DNA of 64,000 bases, taken from Streptomyces sp. R33 (GTDB taxonomy: Bacteria; Actinomycetota; Actinomycetes; Streptomycetales; Streptomycetaceae). Below the pieces are notes generated by a model, which did no database searches, was not told the origin of the DNA, and worked only from the letters and a program-made list of their open reading frames with translations. This document shows positions 26,233 through 34,685 of this stretch, one piece after another. The stretch's first letter is position 1, and each line of letters opens with the position of its first letter. The stretch covers positions 5,583,501-5,647,500 of the forward strand of contig NZ_CP165727.1 of NCBI RefSeq assembly GCF_041200175.1, in the 5' to 3' direction. A program made the translations under genes and the position numbers.

Positions 26233-26769
26233 GTGCCGCACGTCCTGGTCCTCAATGCGTCGTACGAGCCGCTCGGCGTCGTACCGCTCCGCCGCGCGCT
26301 CGTCCTCGTCCTGGAGAACAAAGCTGTCTCCCTGGAGGAATCCGGCGCCTTTCTGCACAGCGCGACCAGAGTCGTCCCCGCGCCCAGCGTGGTCCGGCTC
26401 AAGCGTTTCGTGCGGGTCCCCTACCGGGGGCCCGTTCCTCTCACCCGCCGCGCGCTGTTCGCCCGCGACGGCGGCCGCTGCATGTACTGCGGCGGGGTCG
26501 CCACCAGTGTCGATCACGTGATCCCGCGCAGCCGGGGTGGGCAGCACGTGTGGGACAACGTGGTCGCCGCATGCCGGCGGTGCAACCACGTCAAGGCGGA
26601 CCGGCACCTGCTGGAGCTGGGCTGGCGGCTGCGGCACCAGCCGGCTCCGCCGTCGGGGCTGGCCTGGCGGATCATCGGCACGGGCCACCGGGATCCGCGC
26701 TGGATGCCGTACCTCCAGCCGTACGGCGCGGAGGACGCCCTGGACCGCATCGGCGCCGCAGCCTCCTGA
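26233..26769 (+). CDS. HNH endonuclease
   Basis: The product has 178 residues. The N-terminal half begins HVLVLNASYEPLGVVPLRRAL, a conserved actinobacterial lead region. The HNH core is at about 83-125: CMYCGG, SVDHVIPRSRGG with the catalytic His, VWDNVVAACRRCNHVKADR with the central Asn and the second CxxC. The two CxxC pairs form the usual structural zinc site. The family includes repair, recombination and restriction nucleases; the genomic setting (single gene, no methylase or phage genes) does not choose between them. GTG start with AGGAGG upstream. Confidence 0.9.
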   Translation: MPHVLVLNASYEPLGVVPLRRALVLVLENKAVSLEESGAFLHSATRVVPAPSVVRLKRFVRVPYRGPVPLTRRALFARDGGRCMYCGGVATSVDHVIPRSRGGQHVWDNVVAACRRCNHVKADRHLLELGWRLRHQPAPPSGLAWRIIGTGHRDPRWMPYLQPYGAEDALDRIGAAAS

Positions 26770-26773
26770 CCGC

Positions 26774-26804
26774 CCCGGCCCGGGGGCCCGGCCCCCGGGC
26801 CGGG
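26774..26804. terminator. Bidirectional hairpin between HNH nuclease and GH84-like genes
   Basis: CCCGGCCCGGGGG (26774-26786) pairs with 26792-26804 over a 5-base loop, a perfect 13-bp GC stem. It lies in the 40-base gap between the two convergent stops. Confidence 0.8.
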
Positions 26805-26809
26805 CCTCT

Positions 26810-29800
26810 TTACGGCGTGACCGCGTAGGCCTCCGCCGCGAAGAGGCTGCAGCCGAAGCGGGTTGCGCGCTTCTCGCAGGTGACGCGGACGAAGCGGGCC
26901 GGGGCCGGCGCGTCCAGGCGGACCGTCTCCAGGCCGCCGCGGGACGCCGGGACCGTCGCCGCCGGGTGCCACGTGACGCCGTCCGGGGAGGTCTCCACCC
27001 GGTACGCCGACGGGTACGCCTCCTGCCAGTGCAGGACCAGCCTGCCGACCCGGGCCGCCGCCGGGAGCTCCCCCTGCCACCACGCGCCGTCGACCGGCTT
27101 GGACGACCAGCGCGTGGTCGGGGAGCCGTCCACCGCCGCCGAGGCCGGGAACGCCGGGGTCTCGTCCCCCGACGACGAGGCCCGCGCCGAACGGAACAGG
27201 TCCGGCCCGCCCGTACGCGGGACGGCCCGCACCGTCAGCGTCCGGGTCTGCCCCGCGAACGTGACCGGCACGAGGTAGCTGCCCGCAGCGGTGCCCGCCG
27301 GGACCGTCACCGACACCGGGACCGTGACCCGCGTACCGCGCGGAGCAGCGGCCTCCGCGGGGAGTTTCACCTCGACGCCCTGCGGCGCCGCCGCCGAGAG
27401 CGGGCCCCGGGCCCCGCCGGCGCTCAGTGCCGACAGCTGCGCCGGCACCACCTGCGCGGCCCCGCCGATCTCCACGTCCACGGCCTCCGGCAGCTCGAAC
27501 GAGGCCGACGGCCCGTCCGCCAGCCACGGCACCACCTGGTGCACCGCCGGAGCCGGCCCCGCCCACGACAGCCGCACCGCGTCCGCGCCCAGGCCGCCGA
27601 CGTCCGCCTGTGTCCAGCCCGACGCCGAGGCCTCCGCGACCTTGCGCCAGCCCTCGCCCGGCACGTGCGCCTCCACCGCCGCGCCCCGGACCCCCGGCGG
27701 CAGCGGGTCCGTCATCACGGTCACCACCGACACCGGCCGCACCGTGTCCAGCCGGACCGTGTACGAGTCCGGCTCCCGGGACACCGTGCCCGGCGTGCGG
27801 GCCGCTCCCGTCCACGCGTCCGCCTCGGCCACCGCCTGTGCGAGGAAGGGGTCCAGTACGGTCTGGTCCAGCCGGGCGGTGCCCGGCTCGGCCAGCGCCT
27901 TGCGGGCCGCCGACAGCTCCTGCGAGGCCTTCCACGCCGCCGCGCCGTCCCCGCGGGACTGGGCCCGCAGGAGATCCACCGCCAGCTCGCCCGCCGTTCC
28001 GTACGCCGACAGCCGCGCCAGCCACGGCCCGGCCTCGGCCGACAGCCCCGGCAGCCGCGCAGGCGCCTCCCGCAGGGCCGTGAACGCCGCCCGCAGCCGG
28101 TCGCCCGCAGCAGGGTCGCCCGAGCCGCGGCTGCGCCAGAACTCGTCCACCAGCGGGCGCAGGTACGCCGACTCCTGGTGGCCGAGGCCCGAGGAGGCCG
28201 TGTTCCCGGCCAGCGCGGCCAGGGACCGGCGGGCCGCCTGGTCCGGCCCGGCCAGGTCGGAGACCGCCGCCGCCCAGGACTCGCCCGGCCGGTAGCCGTT
28301 CGCGTTCCACGCGAAGTCGGCAGCCGTGAACAGCGGGATCCGCGCCAGGGTGCCCTGCTGCATCGCATTGGCCAGGAGGGCCGCCGAGCCGCCCGCCACC
28401 GCCGGCTCCCGGCCCGTGTACGGGCCGAGGAAGACCCGGCCCGGGTCCCAGTCGTTGACCGGGTAGTTGTCCATGGTGACGAGCGGGTGCTGCCCGAAGG
28501 CGCTGCGCGCCCCCTCGAGTTCCTTCCCGGTGATCGCGCGCGGCACCACGCCCACGCCCGTCCAGGCGACCTCCACCCGCCCGTCGAGCCGGCTCGCCAG
28601 GGCGGTCCGGTACGCGGTCGCGCCCTTCTGGTGGTACTCCGTCGGCATCAGCGACAGCGGCGCAGCGCCCGGATGCCGCGCGGCCAGGTGCGCCGCCAGC
28701 TCGCCCGCGACCTCCGCGTGCGCCTTCGCGGCCGCCGCCGGGCCCGTCCCGTACCGCACGCGGTCCGCCCGGCAGCCCCACTCGGTGTAGCTCACGTCCT
28801 GGAACTGCACCTGGAACGCCCGGAAGCCCAGGTCCCACATCGCGTCCAGCTTGCGCACCAGCGCCGCCCGGTCGGCCGCCGAGGCCAGGCACATCGACTG
28901 CCCGGGGGCCACCGCCCAGGCCAGCACCACCCGGTTGGCGCGGGCCCGATCGGCCAGCGCCCGGAACTCGGCCTGCTGCGCCGCCGGGTAGTCCTCGCGC
29001 CAGCCGGTCGTACGGTACGGGTCGTCGCCGGGCGCGAGCAGCAGCCGGTTCTGCTTGGTCCGGCCCATGAAGTCCAGCTGTGCGAGCCGCTGGTCCTGCG
29101 TCCACGGCTGCCCGTAGAACCCCTCGGTGATACCGCGTACGGGCGCGGTCGGCCAGTCCCGCACCACCACCCCGGGCACCTTCCCGCCGCCCGCTCCGGC
29201 CGGGGCCAGCAGCTGGCGCAGCGTCTGCGCCGCGTGGAACAGCCCGTCCTCACCCACGCCGGCCAGCGCGACCGTGTCCCGGCCCGCGGCCTTGCCGACG
29301 GCCAGCCGGTAGCCCCCGTTCGGCAGTTCCGCAGCCCCGGCCGCGCCCAGCACCCGCAGGGCCTCCTGCGCGTCGGGGCCCTGCAGCCGTACGACGGTGC
29401 CCCGTTCGGGCAGCGGGGCCCCGGGGGCCGGTTCGTGCAGGGTCCGTACGCCCGCCGCGCGCAGGGCGGTGCGGACCAGCCCGACCGCGTACGGATCGGC
29501 GTCCGGCGCCGCCACCAGCACGGCCTCGGTGCCCAGCGGGACCTCGCGCGCCGCGTCGGCGGTCATCGACTGCGGCCGCGGCCACACGGCCGGCCCCTCG
29601 GCGGCCGCTCGCGGAGCGTCGGAGCCCGGGTCGAACGCCGGCCCAGGTGCGAGCCCCGTCGCGGGATCGGCGCCCGGCCCGGCGGCAGGCCCGGCAGCAG
29701 GTCCGTTCGCATGTCCGGGCGCAGTCCCGGCGGCAGGTCCGGCAGCGGGATCCGGTCCCGGGAGGGCCGGTGCGCTCGGCGCCGCGAACGCGGCGGGCGG

Positions 29801-29884
29801 ACCGGCGAACACCCCGCCGCCCAGCAGCGTCCCGATGACCGCCACCGCCGCCGCCGTCGCCCGCTTCCTGCCCCTGAGCTGCAC
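26810..29884 (-). CDS. Secreted GH84-like beta-N-acetylglucosaminidase with NEW3 and discoidin-type domains
   Basis: The product has 1024 residues. A Sec signal peptide (RKRATAAAVAVIGTLLGG...AFA) is followed by a Pro/Gly/Ala linker to about 105. A GH20-type domain 2 comes next, then a GH84-type barrel from VRGITEGFYGQPWTQDQRL (about 250). The site that is normally Asp-Asp reads Gln362-Asp363 (QFQDVSYTEW). About 830-900 has beta-rich NEW3-like sequence (AEAAAPRGTRVTVPVSVTVP) and the last 120 residues look like an F5/8-type (CBM32) carbohydrate-binding domain. It probably acts outside the cell on GlcNAc-containing glycans. GTG at 29884 is chosen because GGGGAGG precedes it and the signal peptide starts there. 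Confidence 0.82.
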   Translation of the reverse strand: MQLRGRKRATAAAVAVIGTLLGGGVFAGPPAAFAAPSAPALPGPDPAAGPAAGTAPGHANGPAAGPAAGPGADPATGLAPGPAFDPGSDAPRAAAEGPAVWPRPQSMTADAAREVPLGTEAVLVAAPDADPYAVGLVRTALRAAGVRTLHEPAPGAPLPERGTVVRLQGPDAQEALRVLGAAGAAELPNGGYRLAVGKAAGRDTVALAGVGEDGLFHAAQTLRQLLAPAGAGGGKVPGVVVRDWPTAPVRGITEGFYGQPWTQDQRLAQLDFMGRTKQNRLLLAPGDDPYRTTGWREDYPAAQQAEFRALADRARANRVVLAWAVAPGQSMCLASAADRAALVRKLDAMWDLGFRAFQVQFQDVSYTEWGCRADRVRYGTGPAAAAKAHAEVAGELAAHLAARHPGAAPLSLMPTEYHQKGATAYRTALASRLDGRVEVAWTGVGVVPRAITGKELEGARSAFGQHPLVTMDNYPVNDWDPGRVFLGPYTGREPAVAGGSAALLANAMQQGTLARIPLFTAADFAWNANGYRPGESWAAAVSDLAGPDQAARRSLAALAGNTASSGLGHQESAYLRPLVDEFWRSRGSGDPAAGDRLRAAFTALREAPARLPGLSAEAGPWLARLSAYGTAGELAVDLLRAQSRGDGAAAWKASQELSAARKALAEPGTARLDQTVLDPFLAQAVAEADAWTGAARTPGTVSREPDSYTVRLDTVRPVSVVTVMTDPLPPGVRGAAVEAHVPGEGWRKVAEASASGWTQADVGGLGADAVRLSWAGPAPAVHQVVPWLADGPSASFELPEAVDVEIGGAAQVVPAQLSALSAGGARGPLSAAAPQGVEVKLPAEAAAPRGTRVTVPVSVTVPAGTAAGSYLVPVTFAGQTRTLTVRAVPRTGGPDLFRSARASSSGDETPAFPASAAVDGSPTTRWSSKPVDGAWWQGELPAAARVGRLVLHWQEAYPSAYRVETSPDGVTWHPAATVPASRGGLETVRLDAPAPARFVRVTCEKRATRFGCSLFAAEAYAVTP

Positions 29885-30095
29885 GGAGCCTCCCCGTCCC
29901 GAGTCGTCACCCGCCCGTACGAATGACCCCGAGCCCACCACCCGTGCGGCCGGAGTGTCAATGCGGGCGGGCGTTCTGACCTGGATACGCAGGAATTGCG
30001 GCGGTGCCCGCGGGGTATGGCTGCGATGTTCCCGGCGGTGTTCCATGGCCCCTGACCCACCCTCACACCTCGTACGGACAAAGGAGCCACCGCCC

Positions 30096-30323
30096 GTGGA
30101 CACCGCAACCGGCACCCCGCACACCGCCGCCGCACCGCGGCACGCCCCGCTGCTCGCCCACCTGCCCGCGCAGGCCGGGCCCGCCGAAGGACCCCTCACC
30201 AGCGAGCCCCCGCTCGCCGGTGCCGCCCACGCGCCGCTGACCAGCGAGCCCCCGCTCACCGACGAGGCCCCGCTGACGAGCGAGCCGACCCCATCCGCCG
30301 CGGCCGCTGCCGCAGGCGACTAG
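30096..30323 (+). CDS. Small Ala/Pro-rich peptide with repeated PLTSEP motifs
   Basis: The product has 75 residues, VDTATGTPHTAAAPRH to AAAAAAGD. The second half repeats a short unit, GPLTSEPPL, APLTSEPPL, APLTSEPTP, separated by acidic or Ala-rich spacers. There is no signal peptide, membrane helix or known domain. AAAGGAG lies 9 bases before the GTG, and third positions are nearly all G or C, so it is likely translated. It is divergent from the GH84-like gene and 22 bases before malQ, so it may be co-transcribed with malQ. It is too short and repetitive to assign; a precursor peptide is one possibility, but no modifying enzyme gene is next to it. Confidence 0.6.
   Translation: MDTATGTPHTAAAPRHAPLLAHLPAQAGPAEGPLTSEPPLAGAAHAPLTSEPPLTDEAPLTSEPTPSAAAAAAGD
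30192..30290. repeat. Repeats encoding PLTSEP units
   Basis: Copies at 30192-30215, 30234-30257 and 30269-30290 share CCxCTxACxAGCGAGCC. The first two are near identical over 24 bases. They code the same peptide motif three times in the 75-residue product. Confidence 0.75.
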
Positions 30324-30345
30324 ACACAGGGACACAGGTATTCAC

Positions 30346-32340
30346 ATGGACGACCTCGCCCGGCTCGCCTCCCTGCACGGCATCGCCACCACCTACCAGC
30401 CCGCCGAGGACGTCACCGTCCCGGTCCCGGAGGCCACCGTCAAGGCGCTCCTCGGGCTGCTGGGGGTCGTTGCCGACGACGCCGAGGACGTCCGGGTGAG
30501 CGCCGAGGACGCCGTACGGGAGGCGGCCGGGCGGCTGCTGCCGCGGACGGTGGTGCTCTGGCGGGGGGAACCCGTGCCGCCGGAGCCCGCCGGGCTGCCG
30601 CCGGGCACCCGGGTACGGGTGGCCGCCGAGGAGACGGGGGAGGAGCTCGCGTGGGGCCCCGGACTGCCGCTCGGCGTCCACCGGCTCGCCGCCGAGACCC
30701 CCGACGGCCGCACCGGCGCCGCCACCCTGATCGTGGCCCCGGAGCGGGCCCCGGCCGCGCCCGAGCGGGCCCACGGGCTGCTCGTCCAGCTGTACTCGCT
30801 GCTCTCCGAGCGCTCCTGGGGCATGGGCGACCTCGGCGACCTGGCCGCGCTCGCCCGCTGGGCGGGCCGCACCCACGGAGTCGGGTTCATCCAGGTCAAC
30901 CCGCTGCACGCGGCCGTGCCCGGGATCCCGACCGACCCCTCCCCGTACCGGCCCTCCACACGCCGCTTCCCCGACCCGGTGCACCTGCGGATCGAGGACG
31001 TCCCCGAGTACGGCGACTGCCCCGACGCCGATGCCCTCGCCGAACTCGCCGCCCGGGGCGGGGAGCTGCGCCGCGCGGTACTGGAGAAGGGGGCGCTGAT
31101 CGACCGGGACGCCGTCTGGGCCCTCAAGCGCGCCGCCCTGGAACTGCTGTACGCGGTCCCCCGCACGCCCGAACGGGAGGCCGCCTACCGGGAGTTCCGT
31201 GCCGAGCAGGGCGAGGCGCTGGACCGGCACGCGGCCTGGTGCGCCGACCATGCCGGCGACGATCCGAGAAGCGGGACCGACTTCCACCGCTGGCTGGTGT
31301 GGCTGACGGTCACCCAGCTCGCCGCGGCCCAGAGCGCGGCCCGCGAGGCCGGGATGGCGGTCGGCATCGTGCACGACCTGGCCGTCGGGGTGCACCCGAA
31401 GGGCTCGGACACCGCCGGCCCGCCCCTGTACGCGAACGGCGTGTGCGTCGGCGCCCCGCCGGACGCCTTCAACGCCCGCGGCCAGGACTGGGGGCTGCCG
31501 CCGTGGCGGCCCGACCGGCTGGAGGCCACCGGGTACGCGCCCTTCCGGGCCCTGCTGCGCGGGGTGTTCCGCTACGCCGGCGCCCTGCGCATCGACCACG
31601 TCATGGGCCTGTTCCGGCTCTGGTGGATCCCGGAGGGCGCCCCGCCCGCCGACGGCGCGTACGTCTCGTACGACGGCGAGGCCATGCTCGCGGTCCTGGT
31701 GCTCGAGGCCCACCGGGCCGGGGCCCTGGTCATCGGCGAGGACCTCGGGACGGTGGAGCCGCGGGTCCGCCGGGCGCTGGCCCGGCGCGGGGTGCTCGGC
31801 ACCTCCGTGCTCTGGTTCGAACGGGACTGGGCGGGCGACGGGCAGCCGCTCGCCCCCGAGGCCTGGCGGGCCGACTGCCTGGCCACCGCCACCACCCATG
31901 ACCTGCCGCCCACCGCCGCCAAGCTGGCCGGCGGTCACGTGGAACTGCGCGACCGGCTCGGCCTGCTGACCCGGCCGGTGGAGGAGGAGCGGGCCCAGGA
32001 CGCCGAGGACACCGCCCGGTGGCTGGACGTGCTGGAGGGGCTCGGCCTGGACACCAAGGGGGAGGAGGCCGCCGTACGGGCCCTGTACGGCTTCCTGCTG
32101 CGCACCCCCGCCCGGCTGGTCGGCGTATGGCTGCCGGACGCGGTCGGGGACCGGCGGCCGCAGAACCTGCCGGGAACCTGGGACCAGTACCCCAATTGGC
32201 GGCTGCCGGTCGCGGACGCCGCGGGACGGCCGCTGACCCTGGAGGCGCTGGCCGCCTCGCCCCGGGCGAACGCCCTGCTGGGCGCGGTGCGGGAGGGGGC
32301 GCGTGCCCGTACGGCACCCCCGGGCGCGCGCCTCGTTTAG
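30346..32340 (+). CDS. malQ: 4-alpha-glucanotransferase (amylomaltase, GH77)
   Basis: The product has 664 residues. It moves alpha-1,4-glucan segments between maltodextrins in glycogen and maltose use. After an N-terminal extension of about 140 residues usual in actinobacterial MalQ, GLLVQLYSLLSERSWGMGDLGDL opens the GH77 barrel. DPSPYRPSTRRFPDP supplies a substrate loop. The catalytic set is intact: nucleophile Asp417 (RIDHVMGLFR), acid/base Glu465 (IGEDLGTVEP) and Asp519 (TTHDLPP). The protein is cytoplasmic. The ribosome site is weak. It follows the small repeat peptide gene by 22 bases. Confidence 0.95.
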   Translation: MDDLARLASLHGIATTYQPAEDVTVPVPEATVKALLGLLGVVADDAEDVRVSAEDAVREAAGRLLPRTVVLWRGEPVPPEPAGLPPGTRVRVAAEETGEELAWGPGLPLGVHRLAAETPDGRTGAATLIVAPERAPAAPERAHGLLVQLYSLLSERSWGMGDLGDLAALARWAGRTHGVGFIQVNPLHAAVPGIPTDPSPYRPSTRRFPDPVHLRIEDVPEYGDCPDADALAELAARGGELRRAVLEKGALIDRDAVWALKRAALELLYAVPRTPEREAAYREFRAEQGEALDRHAAWCADHAGDDPRSGTDFHRWLVWLTVTQLAAAQSAAREAGMAVGIVHDLAVGVHPKGSDTAGPPLYANGVCVGAPPDAFNARGQDWGLPPWRPDRLEATGYAPFRALLRGVFRYAGALRIDHVMGLFRLWWIPEGAPPADGAYVSYDGEAMLAVLVLEAHRAGALVIGEDLGTVEPRVRRALARRGVLGTSVLWFERDWAGDGQPLAPEAWRADCLATATTHDLPPTAAKLAGGHVELRDRLGLLTRPVEEERAQDAEDTARWLDVLEGLGLDTKGEEAAVRALYGFLLRTPARLVGVWLPDAVGDRRPQNLPGTWDQYPNWRLPVADAAGRPLTLEALAASPRANALLGAVREGARARTAPPGARLV

Positions 32341-32348
32341 GTGTTCGC

Positions 32349-32354
32349 TACGTT
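32349..32354 (+). promoter_or_regulatory. Possible -10 element of a leaderless transcript
   Basis: TACGTT ends 6 bases before the GTG of the next gene. In streptomycetes a TAnnnT at this distance usually means that the transcript starts at the start codon. No Shine-Dalgarno sequence is present, which agrees. The -35 region is not recognisable. Confidence 0.45.
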
Positions 32355-32360
32355 TGCACC

Positions 32361-32600
32361 GTGGACAAGAAGAACGCTCTGCGCGCCGGCGCCGTCACGG
32401 CCGGATCGACGCTGATGATGCTGCTGATGACGTCTCCCGCGCTCGCGGTGACCCATGACGACGGCGACGACCCGGGCACGGGCCTGAGCGTTGCCCAGAC
32501 CCTGGGTCTGTACGTCGGCCTGCCGATCCTGCTGTTCCTGGTCATCGCGGGCCTCGTGATGGTCCTCGACAAGTCGGACAGGCCGCAGGCGCAGGGCTGA
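32361..32600 (+). CDS. Small membrane protein with cleavable-type signal and C-terminal helix
   Basis: The product has 79 residues. Residues 1-29 (DKKNALRAGAVTAGSTLMMLLMTSPALA) are a good Sec signal peptide with an ALA site. After an Asp/Gly-rich spacer (THDDGDDPGTG), a membrane helix covers about 48-68 (GLYVGLPILLFLVIAGLVMVL), and the end is charged. If cleaved, the mature protein would be a 50-residue single-pass peptide with an acidic outer segment. It lies 20 bases after malQ but seems to have its own promoter. I recognise no function. Confidence 0.75.
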   Translation: MDKKNALRAGAVTAGSTLMMLLMTSPALAVTHDDGDDPGTGLSVAQTLGLYVGLPILLFLVIAGLVMVLDKSDRPQAQG

Positions 32601-32632
32601 CCCCGCGGGGGCAGTACCCGTCAGAGACTTCC

Positions 32633-32693
32633 GGGGCGCCGGGGGTCCGCAGGACGATGCCGTATCGGCGTCGGTGCGGACCCCCGGCGCCCC
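32633..32693. terminator. Long bidirectional hairpin
   Basis: GGGGCGCCGGGGGTCCGCA (32633-32651) pairs perfectly with 32675-32693, a 19-bp stem with a 23-base loop, between the convergent small membrane protein and MarR genes. Confidence 0.85.
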
Positions 32694-32734
32694 GTTGTGC
32701 GTTCCGGGCGCCGCCGGCCGCTTGTCGATGACCG

Positions 32735-33229
32735 CTAGACGCCGGCCATCAGCTTGCGGAGCAGGTCCGTCAGGACGGCGACCTCCTCGTCGTCCAGCCC
32801 GGTGAGCGCGGCGCGCTGTACCTCCAGCCCGGCGGCGACGGCCTCGTCGACGAGGGCGAGCCCGCGGTCGGTGATCGTCACCTGTAGCCCCCGCCGGTCG
32901 TGCGGATCGGGCTTGCGGCAGAGCAGGCCGGCCTTCTCCAGCTTGTCCAGGCGCCCGGTCATGCCCCCCGTCGTGAGCATGAGCGTGGCCGACAGCTGGC
33001 GCGGCGAGAGGGTGTACGGGGCGCCGGAGCGGCGCAGCGTGCCGATGACGTCGAACTCGCCGCGCGAGATCCCGTAGCGGGCGTAGGCCTTCTCGATCGC
33101 GTCACCCATGGCCCGGGAGATCCGGTAGATGCGGCCGAAGAGGGCCATGGGTGCGGTTTCCAGGTCCGGGCGCACGGCAGCCCACTGGTCGATGATCGCG
33201 TCGACGGCGTCCTTGTTGGCCTCGGTCAT
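32735..33229 (-). CDS. MarR-family transcriptional regulator
   Basis: The product has 164 residues. A winged helix-turn-helix lies at about 55-110: ISRGEFDVIGTLRRSG, LSPRQLSATLMLTTGGMTGRLDKLEKAGLL and the wing RKPDPHDRRGLQVTITDRG, the classic MarR signature. Flanking helices form the dimer. It is divergent from an MFS transporter with a perfect palindrome between them, so it probably represses both until a ligand binds. The ATG at 33229 is preferred; there is no close ribosome site, but GATACT ends 6 bases upstream, so this transcript may also be leaderless. A TTG twelve codons upstream is a weaker option. Confidence 0.9.
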   Translation of the reverse strand: MTEANKDAVDAIIDQWAAVRPDLETAPMALFGRIYRISRAMGDAIEKAYARYGISRGEFDVIGTLRRSGAPYTLSPRQLSATLMLTTGGMTGRLDKLEKAGLLCRKPDPHDRRGLQVTITDRGLALVDEAVAAGLEVQRAALTGLDDEEVAVLTDLLRKLMAGV

Positions 33230-33274
33230 GCGCGAAGTATCCAGCCTTCCTCCGATCGTTCGCAAGAAAGTTGC

Positions 33275-33302
33275 TTGACGGAAAGTAGCTTAGAGGTAAG
33301 CT
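33275..33302 (+). promoter_or_regulatory. Promoter of the MFS transporter gene
   Basis: TTGACG (33275-33280) and TAAGCT (33297-33302), spaced by 16 bases, fit a housekeeping promoter. Both elements touch or overlap the MarR palindrome. Confidence 0.6.
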
Positions 33303-33306
33303 ACTT
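33283..33306. promoter_or_regulatory. MarR operator palindrome
   Basis: AAGTAGCTTA and TAAGCTACTT are perfect 10-base inverted arms separated by GAGG. A related half-site, AAGTTGCTT, lies just left (33268-33276), and TAGCAACCTACT lies just right, so two dimers may bind. Occupancy would cover the -10 of the MFS promoter. Confidence 0.8.
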
Positions 33307-33333
33307 CCTAGCAACCTACTTGGGGGAGGGGCC

Positions 33334-34620
33334 GTGACCATGGCCAAGGAAGCAAGGGTGGCGGGGGAGCGGTCCCTGCTCGTCGGCGTCGGTGTCAGTG
33401 CGGTCGGGATCGGCATGTACGTCCCGTTCTCGCTCGTCTTCTTCCACCACGTCACCGGCCTCTCCTTCGCCCTCGTCGGCGTGGTCATGACCGTCACCGG
33501 CCTGGCCGGACTGGCGTTCATGCCGCTGGCCGGCTCGGCCGTCGACCGGTTCGGCGCCCGGCGGACCGTCCTGGTCCTCTACGCACTGCGGGCGCTCGGC
33601 TTCGCGCTCTACCCGTTCGCCGGCTCGCTGCCCGCCTTCGCCGCCGTCGCGCTCGTCACCGCCCTGGCCGACCGGTCCTTCCCCGCCGTCCAGCAGTCCC
33701 TGATCGGGGAGGTGGCCCGTGGCGCCGCCCGGGACCGGCTCCAGGCCTCCCTGCGGGCCCTGCAGAACGCCGGGATGGGAGCCGGGGCCCTGGTCGTCTC
33801 CGGAGTGCTGGCGCTGTGGGGGACGGCCGCCTTCACGTACACCGCCTGGGGCAACGCGCTCGCGTTCGCGCTCGCCGGACTGCTCGTGAGCCGGGTCCGC
33901 CCGGTGCAGGGCGGGCAGGACGCCACCGCCGGCCGGCCCGCCGCCGGATACGGGACGGTCCTGCGCGACCGGCCCTTCCTCGCGCTGACCGCCGCCAACT
34001 TCCTGACCGCGCTGGGCTACGCGGCCCTGTCCGTGCTCTTCCCGCTGTACATCGCCACCTGGCTGCACGGGCCCGACTCCCTCACCGGGGCCGCGTTCAC
34101 CGTCAACACCGCCCTGTGCGCCGGGATCGGCGTGCTCGTCGCGAGCCGGGTCCGCCGCTCGGGCGCCCGCCGCACCCGCTCGGCCGCGCTGGGCGCACTG
34201 CTCTTCGCCGCCGCCTTCGTCGGGCAGATCGTGCTCGGCACGCTGCGCCCCGGGCAGACCGCGACCCTGGTCGCCCTGCTGGCCATCGTCGTCGTCTACA
34301 CCCTGGGCGAGCTCGTGCACAGCCCGTCCGGCGGGGCCCTGTCCGTCTCCGCCGCCCCGGCGGCCGTACGCGGTCGCTACCTCGCCACCTACCAGCTGTC
34401 CTACTCGCTGGCCACCGCGCTGGCCCCCTCCCTCTTCACCGCCCTGCTCTCCGTCGACGGCCGCCTGCCCTGGGCCGTCCTCGCCGCCGCCGCGGCCGGC
34501 GCCGCCCTGGCGCTGGTCCGGCTGGAGAGGCGGCTGCCGATCGAGGCCGTGTACGCCGAGCCGCCGGCCGTGGTGGCCGCGCGGACCCCGGCCGCCCCGG
34601 CGCAGGCCCCGGCTGCCTGA
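33334..34620 (+). CDS. MFS efflux transporter
   Basis: The product has 428 residues with about twelve membrane helices. The loop after TM2 reads GSAVDRFGARRTV, the MFS motif A form, and a similar RRSGARRTRS loop lies in the second half. The tail after about residue 395 is Pro/Ala-rich. It is most likely a drug or metabolite exporter, since it is divergent from a MarR regulator. GTG start with GGGGGAGGGG upstream. Confidence 0.88.
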   Translation: MTMAKEARVAGERSLLVGVGVSAVGIGMYVPFSLVFFHHVTGLSFALVGVVMTVTGLAGLAFMPLAGSAVDRFGARRTVLVLYALRALGFALYPFAGSLPAFAAVALVTALADRSFPAVQQSLIGEVARGAARDRLQASLRALQNAGMGAGALVVSGVLALWGTAAFTYTAWGNALAFALAGLLVSRVRPVQGGQDATAGRPAAGYGTVLRDRPFLALTAANFLTALGYAALSVLFPLYIATWLHGPDSLTGAAFTVNTALCAGIGVLVASRVRRSGARRTRSAALGALLFAAAFVGQIVLGTLRPGQTATLVALLAIVVVYTLGELVHSPSGGALSVSAAPAAVRGRYLATYQLSYSLATALAPSLFTALLSVDGRLPWAVLAAAAAGAALALVRLERRLPIEAVYAEPPAVVAARTPAAPAQAPAA

Positions 34621-34685
34621 GCCGCCCGCCGGTGGTCCGGCCCCCTCCGTCCCGAGTTCCTCACCCGCCCGAGGAGTCACCCGCC

